A stretch of DNA of 54,597 nt from Planctomycetaceae bacterium (GTDB lineage: Bacteria > Planctomycetota > Planctomycetia > Pirellulales > Pirellulaceae). This document shows positions 9,485 to 20,881 of the stretch, one piece after another; position 1 is the first letter of the stretch, and the number at the start of each line of letters is the position of its first letter. The notes under the pieces are model-generated. The model made no database searches and had not been told where the DNA came from. It was given only the letters and a program-made list of their open reading frames with translations. The stretch is taken from assembly GCA_021298315.1 (NCBI GenBank), contig JAJTFC010000010.1, positions 1 through 54,597 of the forward strand. The letters run 5' to 3'. Position numbers and translations under genes: made by a program.

Positions 9485-9608
9485 GGGGATGCTCGCACGG
9501 GTGGGTGGGGGAAAATCGAGAAATCAGAACGCTCACTCTGCATTTGATTATGATCGAAATATCGACCCAGCCAAACCCCAAGACGCCCGCTTGAGCTTGG
9601 ATGTCCCG

Positions 9609-9630
9609 AAAAAGTAGGACCAAGTCCTAC
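9609..9630 (-). terminator. Intrinsic terminator of the PVC dehydrogenase-cytochrome gene
   Basis: On the minus strand a perfect 7-bp stem GTAGGAC / GTCCTAC with a 3-nt loop (9630-9614) is followed directly by TTTTT (9613-9609). It starts 29 nt after the stop codon of the gene ending at 9659, the classic Rho-independent layout. Confidence 0.8.
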
Positions 9631-9658
9631 CCTTGAAAACCACCTTCTGGCACTTGCG

Positions 9659-13258
<3,600 letters not shown>

Positions 13259-13360
13259 AGAACCGATTTCAAAACTGGTAGGTCAAAAAGTGGGAACGTC
13301 AGCGGGCGAGAAATGAATCGTACAGTAGGCATTGTACCCAACCGAAAGATCGATTGAGGT

Positions 13361-13366
13361 TATAAT
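13361..13366 (+). promoter_or_regulatory. Candidate -10 element upstream of the ROK kinase
   Basis: A perfect TATAAT inside AGGTTATAATCG lies 78 nt upstream of the ROK kinase start. No good -35 lies at 16-18 nt; TTGTAC occurs 23 nt upstream. The same AGGTTATAATCG 12-mer occurs on the minus strand upstream of the phosphatase-cytochrome gene near 19170. Confidence 0.35.
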
Positions 13367-13444
13367 CGACGTGCTGGAACAATTCGAGGGATAAATTTTC
13401 CTCCGGCGATTTCCTGTTGCTAATCGAGTCTCGATGCGAAATCC

Positions 13445-14479
13445 ATGAGCGAAAACATTTACTGCGGTTTTGATTTGGGTGGGACCAAGATGCTATGCGT
13501 CTTGATGGATCACAAAAAAAAGGTGCTGCACCGCGAGCGCAAGAAGACCAAAGGGGCTGATGGGGGGCAGGCGGGAATCGCTCGTGTGATCGACTTGATC
13601 CGCGAAACGCTCGTCAATGCCAAGATCGAGCCTGAGAGGGTCAGCAGCATAGGGATCGGGTGTCCGGGCCCGGTCGACATGGAGAAGGGAATCGTTCACT
13701 TGGCAGTGAATTTGAAGTGGAAGAATGTGCCGCTCGCCAAGCACATCGAGGAAGCGTTTGGTCGACCGACGGCGATTCTCAACGATGTCGATGCGGGGGT
13801 TTATGGCGAGTATCTCTGCGGAGCGGCCAAGGGAGCTTACAGCGTCGCGGGGATATTTCCGGGTACCGGAATCGGTGGTGGTTTTGTCTACGATGGCCAG
13901 ATTTTGAGAGGCAAGTCCCATACAGGGATGGAGATAGGGCACACCAAGATCACTTCGAGCGAGCACACCAGCGGCACGAAGATGGGAGGTACTCTCGAGA
14001 GCGAAGCGAGTCGTTTGGCGATTGCTGCTCAGTGTGCCAAGCTGGCTTATCGCAACGAAGCTCCGGTGTTATCGAAGCTTGCTGGCACAGACTTGGCAGA
14101 GATCCGCAGCAAGGTCTTGAGTGCATCGGTCAAGGGTGGGGACGAGCAAGTCGATCTGGTCGTGCGTCGTGCGGCAAGAACGATTGGTTATGCAGCGGTG
14201 AATTTGATACACATGCTAACCCCGGAGGTAATCATCTTAGGGGGTGGATTGGTCGAGGCGCTGAGTCAGTTGTATCTTGAGGAGGTCAAGAAGGTAGTAT
14301 CGGAGAACGTGCTTGAGTGTTACGAGGACATTTGCAAGATCAAGATCGCAGAGTTAGGGGATGATGCGGGCGCGATCGGAGCGGGACTTTGGGCCGCAGG
14401 CCGTTACGGGCATCTAAGCAAAAGCGACCCTAAGCTAGACGAAAGCGACAATCTCGCCAACAACGCCCGCAGTCAATAA
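13445..14479 (+). CDS. ROK family sugar kinase (glucokinase-like), zinc motif absent
   Basis: 344 residues, ASKHA fold. Visible motifs are the phosphate-1 loop 'GFDLGGTKMLCVLMD' (~8-22), 'GIGCPGPVD' (~73), the catalytic 'NDVDAG' (~117), 'GIFPGTGIGGGFVYDG' (~140) and 'GMEIGHTKI' with the conserved Glu/His of ROK sugar binding (~165). ROK kinases normally follow this with a Cys-rich zinc motif (CxCGxxGCxE). Here the equivalent stretch reads 'SGTKMGGTLESEAS' with no cysteine. It probably phosphorylates glucose or another hexose with ATP in the cytoplasm; the exact substrate cannot be read from sequence. It is divergent from the PVC dehydrogenase and convergent with the DSP-macro gene. Confidence 0.85.
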   Translation: MSENIYCGFDLGGTKMLCVLMDHKKKVLHRERKKTKGADGGQAGIARVIDLIRETLVNAKIEPERVSSIGIGCPGPVDMEKGIVHLAVNLKWKNVPLAKHIEEAFGRPTAILNDVDAGVYGEYLCGAAKGAYSVAGIFPGTGIGGGFVYDGQILRGKSHTGMEIGHTKITSSEHTSGTKMGGTLESEASRLAIAAQCAKLAYRNEAPVLSKLAGTDLAEIRSKVLSASVKGGDEQVDLVVRRAARTIGYAAVNLIHMLTPEVIILGGGLVEALSQLYLEEVKKVVSENVLECYEDICKIKIAELGDDAGAIGAGLWAAGRYGHLSKSDPKLDESDNLANNARSQ

Positions 14480-14552
14480 TCGTTTTTTAAAAAGCGGAAC
14501 GGCACAATTGAACCATAACTCTACGCCCGTAATGTTCGAACCGTTTTCGGTC

Positions 14553-16151
14553 TTACCTCAAATTACAAAAATTGCGAACCATTGGATCGGACCGGTTGAA
14601 GCTCACTATCTTCAGTTCAAGATCCTCTTCCTTGTACATGGTTGCGGCACGACGAATCGCATCGAGGATCCACGTCTGATCGTTTCCGAATGCACCTCCG
14701 CCGAGAAGAGTTAGGTAAGCAGTGTTTTTACCCGTTTTTTCTGCATTTAGAAGAGTTACTGCAAGCGTTGCCTCGTATGCTGCTTCTAACACCAATCTTG
14801 CAAAGGGTTCCCACTGAGCCGAAGCCAATGCGCTATAAGCTACCGGCAAAGCAGAGCAATACACTTGCGTGACCAAGTGCTTGGCGCCCTTAAAAGTGAC
14901 CTGCGTATCCCATTGAACGCCGATTTGTAATTTCTCCCGAATTGCATCAAGCTCTGTTTCGGACATGCTTTGAAGCCTCGTAGTGACTTCCTTAAGTCCG
15001 ACGGCAGACGGCAGTGCATAACCATTTCGCATCTTCCATAGTCGATTATCGTTATTCCCCAATGCGTTACCCACATCCGCTAAGCAATCGACTTGATTGG
15101 TTTCGGACTGCCCAATCTGTCCGTTTAAGCCAACGAAGTAATTGCGATAGATCGTCCCTGCGCCGCAAGCGATCGCGCAAGCGGGCCCTTGTGTCGGATC
15201 GCTTTCATAGATACCAATTCCTTGTTCTGGCATGACGCTAGGAGAAACCATTTCGAGCAAATTGAATTGAGAGGCGACTTGAAAAACGCAACCCGCGTTT
15301 CCAGCATCTGCATGGAGAGCCTTGGCATCGCCCACAAGTTCCGAAATAGTCAAATTCCCGGACCGACCACCCAAAGGAGTCACTCGTTTGCGGAGCTCGC
15401 TCAAAGAAACAATCTCGAGTCGACCGCATTGATAAGTCAGGCCGTTGACCTGTGAGGTGAGTTGGTCTTCCCGCACTTCGATACATTCGCGAACTTCTTC
15501 GGGTGACCGTTCGGAAAAGCCAGTGAGCTTGGTAAACCAATCATTCCTTAAAGCTACAGTTCTTAGCTTCGTCGTTTTAGATCGCTTCAGTCCCTCGGGC
15601 CAATTCAGCACAAATTGTTTTTGCGTATCGTTCTCTGGAGCAGCACGCCAAGCACGTTCGGTGTCTGCTTTGCGTAACATGGCGAGCACATCAAAAACGT
15701 TATCCTTAGTGGCATGTCCATGCCTAAGTAGCCAGCAGCAGACTACCGTTCCCGTTCGACCAATGCCACCGAAGCAATGAACATAGACAGCGCGATTGTT
15801 TTGGATCGAGCCGTCGATGGTGTCGAGGATATTCCGCATGTTCTCCGTTGTCGTGATGTGCCGATCAACAATCGGAAATCTCACACAGTCGACTCGCTCT
15901 TTTGCTTCAGAAGCGATTTGCTGAAGCAAATTTTCATACGGAACAAAAGGCTTGCCGTCATTGTTGGTCTCATCCTCCTCCATCAAATTGACAAAAGTCC
16001 TCGCGCCGGCGTTAAACAATCCAGAGAGTCGCGTTTTGTGTGCTCGCGGTTCAGCTTGTCCTGCATAAGCTCCTGCCAAAAAGACTCGGTCAAGAACCCA
16101 ATAGGATCTGGGAAGCGGCGGAGCCAGTTGTGGAATCTGAAAGTTAGACAT
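14553..16151 (-). CDS. Dual-specificity phosphatase fused to a macrodomain-like module
   Basis: 532 residues from the ATG at 16151 (MSNFQIP); a GTG at 16160 would add three. The N-terminal ~190 residues are a dual-specificity/tyrosine phosphatase domain opening with 'SYWVLDRVFLAGAYAGQAE' and carrying the P-loop HCFGGIGRTG with catalytic Cys ~126. This DSP subtype is often found attached to ADP-ribosylglycohydrolase-type proteins in bacteria. The C-terminal ~290 residues form a second conserved block ('FQVASQFNLLEMVSPSV', 'TQGPACAIACGAGTIYRNYF', 'YCSALPVAYS', 'YLTLLGGGAFGNDQTWI'). I have seen this block in many bacterial proteins, and its Gly-rich end looks like a macrodomain ADP-ribose loop; that fold call is inference. 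No signal peptide, so probably cytosolic. It ends facing the ROK gene. Confidence 0.75.
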   Translation of the reverse strand: MSNFQIPQLAPPLPRSYWVLDRVFLAGAYAGQAEPRAHKTRLSGLFNAGARTFVNLMEEDETNNDGKPFVPYENLLQQIASEAKERVDCVRFPIVDRHITTTENMRNILDTIDGSIQNNRAVYVHCFGGIGRTGTVVCCWLLRHGHATKDNVFDVLAMLRKADTERAWRAAPENDTQKQFVLNWPEGLKRSKTTKLRTVALRNDWFTKLTGFSERSPEEVRECIEVREDQLTSQVNGLTYQCGRLEIVSLSELRKRVTPLGGRSGNLTISELVGDAKALHADAGNAGCVFQVASQFNLLEMVSPSVMPEQGIGIYESDPTQGPACAIACGAGTIYRNYFVGLNGQIGQSETNQVDCLADVGNALGNNDNRLWKMRNGYALPSAVGLKEVTTRLQSMSETELDAIREKLQIGVQWDTQVTFKGAKHLVTQVYCSALPVAYSALASAQWEPFARLVLEAAYEATLAVTLLNAEKTGKNTAYLTLLGGGAFGNDQTWILDAIRRAATMYKEEDLELKIVSFNRSDPMVRNFCNLR

Positions 16152-16222
16152 AGTGATCACGATTGAAATATAAGCTTACAGCGGCCTAGTCAAGGAATTA
16201 TTTGGAGCTCCGCATGCAAACG

Positions 16223-16245
16223 CCACCGTGCAGATTGCACGATGG
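16223..16245 (-). terminator. Terminator-like hairpin after the TlpA-like gene
   Basis: On the minus strand CCATCGTGCA-ATC-TGCACGGTGG forms a 10-bp stem (one U-G wobble) with a 3-nt loop, 8 nt after the TlpA-like stop codon. No T-run follows, so it may stabilise the 3' end or act with Rho rather than be an intrinsic terminator. Confidence 0.5.
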
Positions 16246-16252
16246 CCAAGGA

Positions 16253-17617
16253 CTATAGCTGAGGCGATGCGGCTTGGCTCGGGGTAGATCCAGATGCTTT
16301 TTCGATAGCAGTTCGAAACTGTTTGTAAGTTCTCGAACCGACATACTTCTCCTGGATGACCCCTTGGGGATCGATAATAAACGTCGTTGGAATAGCTCGG
16401 ATCTTATCAAAAGGTGCCGGAAAACCAGAACCAGATACAATGTGAAAGGTGATTCCATTTGAATCTACGAATTCTTTCAATTTGTCTTCTGGCTCGTTAC
16501 TGATTCCGATGAAAACCGTGTTTTGATCCGCAAGATCCACGGAGAGTTTCTGAAGGTCTGGCATCTCTTTGACGCATGGTGGACACCAGGTTGCCCAGAA
16601 GTTCAGGACAACCGTTTTGCCTTTGAAGGATTCCAAGCTCAGCTCCTGGCCAGAGAGAGTTTTCAACATGAGATTTGGCGCACGAGTACCGATCGATACG
16701 TCTGGAGTGGAGGGGTCAGTGGACATCGTCGGGAAATCGAGTTTCATTTTAGCGATTTGCCGTTGCAGATATCCAGGTGCAAGCCAAAAGGATGCCGCTT
16801 GGTAAGCACCGTAGGAGGCCAGCGCTAGCACAGCAGGAAGGACGATGGAAGGTCGCAGAGAGTCCAAAGGGATTTCACGCCAACTCTCATCGGACCCCAA
16901 GGTGTCGCTAGCGTTGGTTCTAAGCAATCGATTCACTTGATAGACCTGCCGACTGAATTGCGCCAACAAGATCAATACCCCAAAGAGCCCAATGAGCGGT
17001 AGGATCATCGAAGACATGCCCAAGGTTCGGAATATCAAGATCTGAAAACTCGGAACGAAAGCATAAGCACACAGGATCGCGAGGAAGACGAGGCTCACTA
17101 CCAGTAAAGTCTTTAAGCCGGAGACCGCAGTGCTCCAGTTTTTCACATCGAGACGATCCTTCGATGGGCTTTGAGAGTCGGATCGCTCTATCTTGAGAAT
17201 CCAGCGAGCCAACATCAGCAGCATCGCTGTAAAGAGGATCGCTTGTAAAAACGGGATGATGCCAACCCCTGAAGAACCAAGCCAACTTATAGGCAGATCT
17301 CTCCAGTAAACGATCGTCGGCCACAGGTTCGCGACCGTGGTAAGCGACAGGCAAGCAATTCCCCATGGGGCCACTCCGGAAGCTTTCGGTGCAGCCATCG
17401 TAAGCATGATTCCGATGACAAGAGCCATTTGGAGACAGGGGTAGATCCACGTGCTCAAAAAACCGGATATCCATAACATCGGCATGGCGATATTGGGTTG
17501 CGAGATCATGAACATTCCTGAAACGATCAGAAGGATCAAAATCCCAGCCGTCAATTCGATCGCCCAATGTGCAATAAAAATTCCTTGTTTCGTCAAATGA
17601 AGAGACTGGCGTTGCAT
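16253..17617 (-). CDS. Polytopic membrane protein with C-terminal TlpA/thioredoxin domain
   Basis: 454 residues from the ATG at 17617, chosen because GAGG lies 6 nt upstream; the frame continues upstream to a TTG but without a ribosome site. Residues ~12-290 contain about seven to eight hydrophobic helices. The C-terminal ~150 residues are a TlpA/ResA-like thioredoxin domain with the redox motif WCPPC (CPPC 345-348), 'GKTVVLNFWATW' before it and the cis-Pro region 'IRAIPTTFIIDPQG' after it, placed on the outside. Members reduce or oxidise disulfides in exported proteins, including apocytochrome c. A membrane electron feeder fused to the thioredoxin would resemble DsbD/CcdA logic, but the membrane part lacks obvious paired cysteines, so that remains inference. 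Confidence 0.8.
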   Translation of the reverse strand: MQRQSLHLTKQGIFIAHWAIELTAGILILLIVSGMFMISQPNIAMPMLWISGFLSTWIYPCLQMALVIGIMLTMAAPKASGVAPWGIACLSLTTVANLWPTIVYWRDLPISWLGSSGVGIIPFLQAILFTAMLLMLARWILKIERSDSQSPSKDRLDVKNWSTAVSGLKTLLVVSLVFLAILCAYAFVPSFQILIFRTLGMSSMILPLIGLFGVLILLAQFSRQVYQVNRLLRTNASDTLGSDESWREIPLDSLRPSIVLPAVLALASYGAYQAASFWLAPGYLQRQIAKMKLDFPTMSTDPSTPDVSIGTRAPNLMLKTLSGQELSLESFKGKTVVLNFWATWCPPCVKEMPDLQKLSVDLADQNTVFIGISNEPEDKLKEFVDSNGITFHIVSGSGFPAPFDKIRAIPTTFIIDPQGVIQEKYVGSRTYKQFRTAIEKASGSTPSQAASPQL

Positions 17618-17903
17618 GATGAACCTCATCAAGAAAGGTAATTGGCGGGGTAGATACAAGCATGTATTCAACCCGAACAATATACCCCAAACCGTAGCCT
17701 TTGAAGTCGCTTGCTACCTATATCCTGGCCCGCTGGGCCACAAACCGGCAAAGCTACATAGCGAGGTAACAAACCCAACCAAGCCCCGCAAGCCTGAGCT
17801 CCAATCATTCCTTACTAGGTTCCAGGCTGCTTCGTGCTCGTGCTCAGTGAAACGGCGCTCGTGCTCGAAAGGTGTTTAGCCCGCGCAATAGTGCGTAGGA
17901 ACG
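17618..17903. other. Intergenic region with hairpin and short repeats
   Basis: No gene seen. It holds a perfect 6-bp hairpin TGGCCC-GCT-GGGCCA (17726-17740) and, near 17834-17870, repeated CGTGCTC/CGCTCGTGCTCG words around 'AGTGAAACGG'. The make-up looks like a dispersed intergenic repeat rather than a promoter; I could not test copy number. Confidence 0.4.
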
Positions 17904-18173
17904 TCAACTCGATTCCCCAGAGCAATGTTCGGAAGACTTGTCGTCTAGCTTGCTTAAAACATCAAACCCCAACGGTTCGACAATTCCTTTGAGCTCTTGC
18001 ATGCGTGCTTGAATTCCGTATTGCGGCGTTAGGACAGCAAGAGCAAGGACAGCGAGAGCAACTAAGATAAAGAGGACGAACAGAGCCTCGAGTTCTCGAA
18101 CGCTTTTTTCCAGAATGAACTGCAGCGCCGGACGGCTGCCTAGTTCGGATTGTCTCGGTATTGCTGATGACAA
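17904..18173 (-). CDS. Possible small single-pass membrane protein
   Basis: Up to 89 residues from a TTG at 18173, overlapping the end of the phosphatase-cytochrome gene by 34 nt. The notable feature is a 20-residue hydrophobic helix at ~31-51 (LFVLFILVALAVLALAVL) preceded by 'EKSVRELEA' and followed by a basic/polar tail with a Gln/Glu-rich stretch. No ATG exists in frame and no clear ribosome site is visible, so it would depend on coupling with the upstream gene. I do not recognise the family. It may be a chance frame; the long clean helix is the only argument for it. Confidence 0.4.
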   Translation of the reverse strand: MSSAIPRQSELGSRPALQFILEKSVRELEALFVLFILVALAVLALAVLTPQYGIQARMQELKGIVEPLGFDVLSKLDDKSSEHCSGESS

Positions 18174-19111
18174 CTCGTGCAGTTGCTACGAATGGTCGTC
18201 CAGTTGGCTTCAAGAGCCTTGCGATGGATCGGCTTAAGCCTCCGATCGCCTCCGATCGGATTGAGCATGCTCTCGATAAACAACGCTGCTTGCTCGGACT
18301 CTTTGAGTATTCGAGCAAACTCGGCAGGATACTTCGAGACATCTTCGAGCCGTTGCATCTCTTCGAAGTGCTCCCTGAGCAAAACCGCTTCGTGCGCCGC
18401 ATCGATCTGCTCGACTGCCACATCGGGCTTGGACTTCCAACCCGATTGAGCCCACCGGTTGAGTTTCGAAAACGTCTCGTCCAAGGCAACCATGCTATCG
18501 ACCAGCGGTGGGACTTGGCACACCGAAGGGAAATCGATCTGGAGTTTGGCAAGCTCAGCAGGCTCGATAAGCTTGGTCGTGCGCACGGTTTGAAAAAGAC
18601 CTTTGTAGGCAGGATTGGTTCCAGCGAGCTCTAAAATTCGCAAGGCCTTATCTGTTTCCATGGTGCCTAGTGCGATGCAGACTGCCGCCGTTGCCGTCGG
18701 ACTGCGATGCTTACCATGGTGGCAGTGAATGTAGATCGGACCGGGAAGTTCGCTAACGGCTTTGGTCAAAGTTTGCAGAGTCGATTCGCCGATCCCATCG
18801 TAACCATGAGGAATATGGACATACCTCATTCCGTAGGCTTGTGCCATCTGCACATTGGGCTTTACACCATCGACACTGATGATTGTTTTGATGCCCAAGC
18901 GATTGAGTTCCTCGAAGGCTTCTTGGGACTCGGGCAAACCGCCAGAGATAAGCCCCCCTGGAACTTCGATGGCATTGGGAAGGTGCTTTGTTGCAAGTTT
19001 CCGTACCGATGGCGGATCTTCTGCTGCAGCAAACCCAGTGAGAGCAAACCCAGTCAATAGGGACACAACTAGCGCACAGATCAGGCTAAAGAGTTGTTGT
19101 GGCTTTCGCAT
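18140..19111 (-). CDS. Exported tyrosine phosphatase-like domain fused to cytochrome c-prime-like domain
   Basis: 323 residues from the ATG at 19111; a GTG at 19147 would add 12. Residues 1-31 are a Sec signal peptide (basic MRKPQQ, hydrophobic core, AAA/E cut). Residues ~40-195 are a dual-specificity/tyrosine phosphatase-like domain with 'GGLISGGLPESQEAFEELNRLGIKTIISVDG' features (~53-82) and the P-loop HCHHGKHRS (catalytic Cys130, Arg136). Residues ~200-323 form a helical domain ending in CTSCH (311-315) followed by QQYRD, the C-terminal heme site typical of cytochrome c-prime/c556. Both halves are complete in one open frame. The predicted location is periplasm. A heme that senses redox state or NO/CO and controls the phosphatase is a hypothesis. 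Neighbours are envelope redox proteins. Confidence 0.85.
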   Translation of the reverse strand: MRKPQQLFSLICALVVSLLTGFALTGFAAAEDPPSVRKLATKHLPNAIEVPGGLISGGLPESQEAFEELNRLGIKTIISVDGVKPNVQMAQAYGMRYVHIPHGYDGIGESTLQTLTKAVSELPGPIYIHCHHGKHRSPTATAAVCIALGTMETDKALRILELAGTNPAYKGLFQTVRTTKLIEPAELAKLQIDFPSVCQVPPLVDSMVALDETFSKLNRWAQSGWKSKPDVAVEQIDAAHEAVLLREHFEEMQRLEDVSKYPAEFARILKESEQAALFIESMLNPIGGDRRLKPIHRKALEANWTTIRSNCTSCHQQYRDNPN

Positions 19112-19166
19112 GGGGCTTGTGGCTCTCGTCGGTTCTTGAGAAGACACCTTCGAACATCGCCCAGCG

Positions 19167-19196
19167 ATTATAACCTGAGGACCAAGCGTTTCACAA
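19167..19196 (-). promoter_or_regulatory. Candidate promoter for the phosphatase-cytochrome gene
   Basis: On the minus strand TTGTGA (19196-19191) and a perfect TATAAT (19172-19167) are separated by 18 nt, ending about 55 nt upstream of the ATG. It would let the gene be transcribed apart from the upstream beta-sandwich gene. Confidence 0.45.
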
Positions 19197-19210
19197 CGAA
19201 CGGTTGAAAA

Positions 19211-20830
19211 CTACCTTGGTCGGAAACCTTGGATTTTGCCCCTAGGAGCGGCGCTTTGCACATCGACAGGCAAATCCAACACATGCTCACCGACATTTCC
19301 CGCCGCATCGGTGGCCTGAAGCTTCAGGAAGACCTTCTCGGGGATGTGGCTTTCTCCCGACCAAGCGAACCGGCCTTGATTCTTTGCACCTTGGGTGATT
19401 GGCACCCAAGGACCTTGCATGGTCTCGGAGTAGAACAGCGAGATTGGTCGATCGATAAAGTGATCGTCGATCGCTTGGTACTCGATGACCAACGAACCAG
19501 CATCGGATCCTTTGCCAGCCAGAGCGCTCAAGATCCTGGCTCTGGGCATCGTGGTATCGACATAGATCCAAGCATCTGCCGAATCGCCTGGCAAAGGACG
19601 ACGAGAAGCCAGCCCGTTGGATCCAACGATCACCATCCGAAACCCAAAGAGCCCTTCGGTATCGACTTCGATGTCAAAGGGGCTTTCGCGATCCGCATCA
19701 ACACCCCAGCGCTCCCATGTTTTACCTTGATCGAGCGTGCCCCAAAGCTCAACGCTTGCGATCGGTGAACCAGGATCATTGACGATCGCATAATCGAGTT
19801 CGAAAGACTTGCTCGAAGAATGCAACGCATTGGGCTTGGCGGTTGCTTGAGATTGGATCGGTGGCTCTAAAGCAGGCAGTTCCGAGACGTTGGATTTGGC
19901 TTTGTCTTTGTTATTGAGCAAACTCGTAGGCGGAATGCTTTCGATGCTTCGAACTGGTAGACCAGTCGAGGTGAACATTTGGGGATTGTTTGCAGCGGGA
20001 TTCGATGTGGGTACCGGGGGCGCTGCAGGCTTAGGAGCAGCGGGAGCTAGTTTGAGACCTCCGGGCAAAGTTGGCAAAGTCAAGGTTGGTTTTGCGACTC
20101 CAGAACCAACGGGCTCTTGGCCTGAGTCTTGTCGAGTGCTGGCGAATTTCATCGATCCGCCAAGTCCCATCGCGGTCTTAGGTAGCTTGGGCATGCGAGT
20201 GACTTCGAACGCATTGCCGGCTTGATCCCGACCCGATAACCTCACGATCAATTGGGTAGCTTGATGAGGGATCGTCCAGCTTGCCGACCCGATCCACTCG
20301 TGATCCTGCGTGCCTTTGTCGGTTTTGCAGGTGACTTCTTTCCAGGCCGAGTCGAGTTCAGTCTGATACTCCAAACGAATCGAGGAGTGATCGAGTGAAG
20401 ATTCCACGATTCTAAATTCGGCTTGCAGATCCCCTTTGCGATCCAAATCGATCAGCAATTGGCCGTCGGGCTTGGTCGAATCGATAACGATCTGCATCGG
20501 TTCGCCAGGTTGGTCGATCAGTTGGCCGCTTCGATCCAAGGACTTGACGCGAAACCAGTAAGCTCCATCGCGTTGAGTCTGGAACTGGAACTGACGCTGT
20601 TTGCTATCGGCCTTGGCAACACTCTGCCAAGATTTACCGGCATCCTCGGAGACTTCTAACTCCAGAACCTCGGGCGGGGTTCCGACGGAACTGAGTTGGA
20701 AGGGGATCGCAAGATCCTGCTTGGGCCAATGGATCGCTTGGGCTTGGAGGTCATCGTTTCCAAGCAATGCGGCACTCGTTAATGCCAAGGCTCTAGCGAA
20801 GAGATTGGTCGATCGAAATTTCTTGGCCAT
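19211..20830 (-). CDS. Secreted beta-sandwich (Ig-like) protein of unknown function
   Basis: 539 residues. The signal peptide is at ~1-31 (KKFRSTNLFARALALTSAALLG...LQAQA). The mature protein has at least three all-beta segments of fibronectin/Ig-like character with recurring 'SEDAGKSWQSVAKAD', 'DQGKTWERWGVDAD' and 'YWFRVKSLDRSGQ / FLKLQATDAAGNVGEHVL' patterns, separated by a Pro/Ala-rich linker (~225-300). Such 'dynamic of a pulled-apart sum' repeats occur in planctomycete surface proteins; no enzymatic motif is visible. The start is firm: ATG with AGGA 8 nt upstream, but that AGGA lies inside a 10-bp hairpin (see 20832-20868). It sits directly downstream of the thioredoxin-YHS gene. Confidence 0.75.
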   Translation of the reverse strand: MAKKFRSTNLFARALALTSAALLGNDDLQAQAIHWPKQDLAIPFQLSSVGTPPEVLELEVSEDAGKSWQSVAKADSKQRQFQFQTQRDGAYWFRVKSLDRSGQLIDQPGEPMQIVIDSTKPDGQLLIDLDRKGDLQAEFRIVESSLDHSSIRLEYQTELDSAWKEVTCKTDKGTQDHEWIGSASWTIPHQATQLIVRLSGRDQAGNAFEVTRMPKLPKTAMGLGGSMKFASTRQDSGQEPVGSGVAKPTLTLPTLPGGLKLAPAAPKPAAPPVPTSNPAANNPQMFTSTGLPVRSIESIPPTSLLNNKDKAKSNVSELPALEPPIQSQATAKPNALHSSSKSFELDYAIVNDPGSPIASVELWGTLDQGKTWERWGVDADRESPFDIEVDTEGLFGFRMVIVGSNGLASRRPLPGDSADAWIYVDTTMPRARILSALAGKGSDAGSLVIEYQAIDDHFIDRPISLFYSETMQGPWVPITQGAKNQGRFAWSGESHIPEKVFLKLQATDAAGNVGEHVLDLPVDVQSAAPRGKIQGFRPR

Positions 20831-20831
20831 A

Positions 20832-20868
20832 CTTGCCGTCCTGGTTCTCTAGGGAATGGGACGGCAAG
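20832..20868 (-). promoter_or_regulatory. Hairpin sequestering the ribosome binding site of the gene starting at 20830
   Basis: On the minus strand CTTGCCGTCC (20868-20859) pairs perfectly with GGACGGCAAG (20841-20832) across a 17-nt loop. The 3' arm contains the AGGA/GGA Shine-Dalgarno and ends 1 nt before the ATG. The 5' arm begins 13 nt after the stop codon of the upstream thioredoxin-YHS gene, where a terminating ribosome could interfere with pairing. Confidence 0.6.
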
Positions 20869-20881
20869 GCATCTTGGAGCA

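Noticed and set aside
16920..17690. 256-codon frame on the - strand within the TlpA-like gene
   Set aside because: Out-of-frame shadow of the membrane part; the CPPC-containing frame has the real domain.
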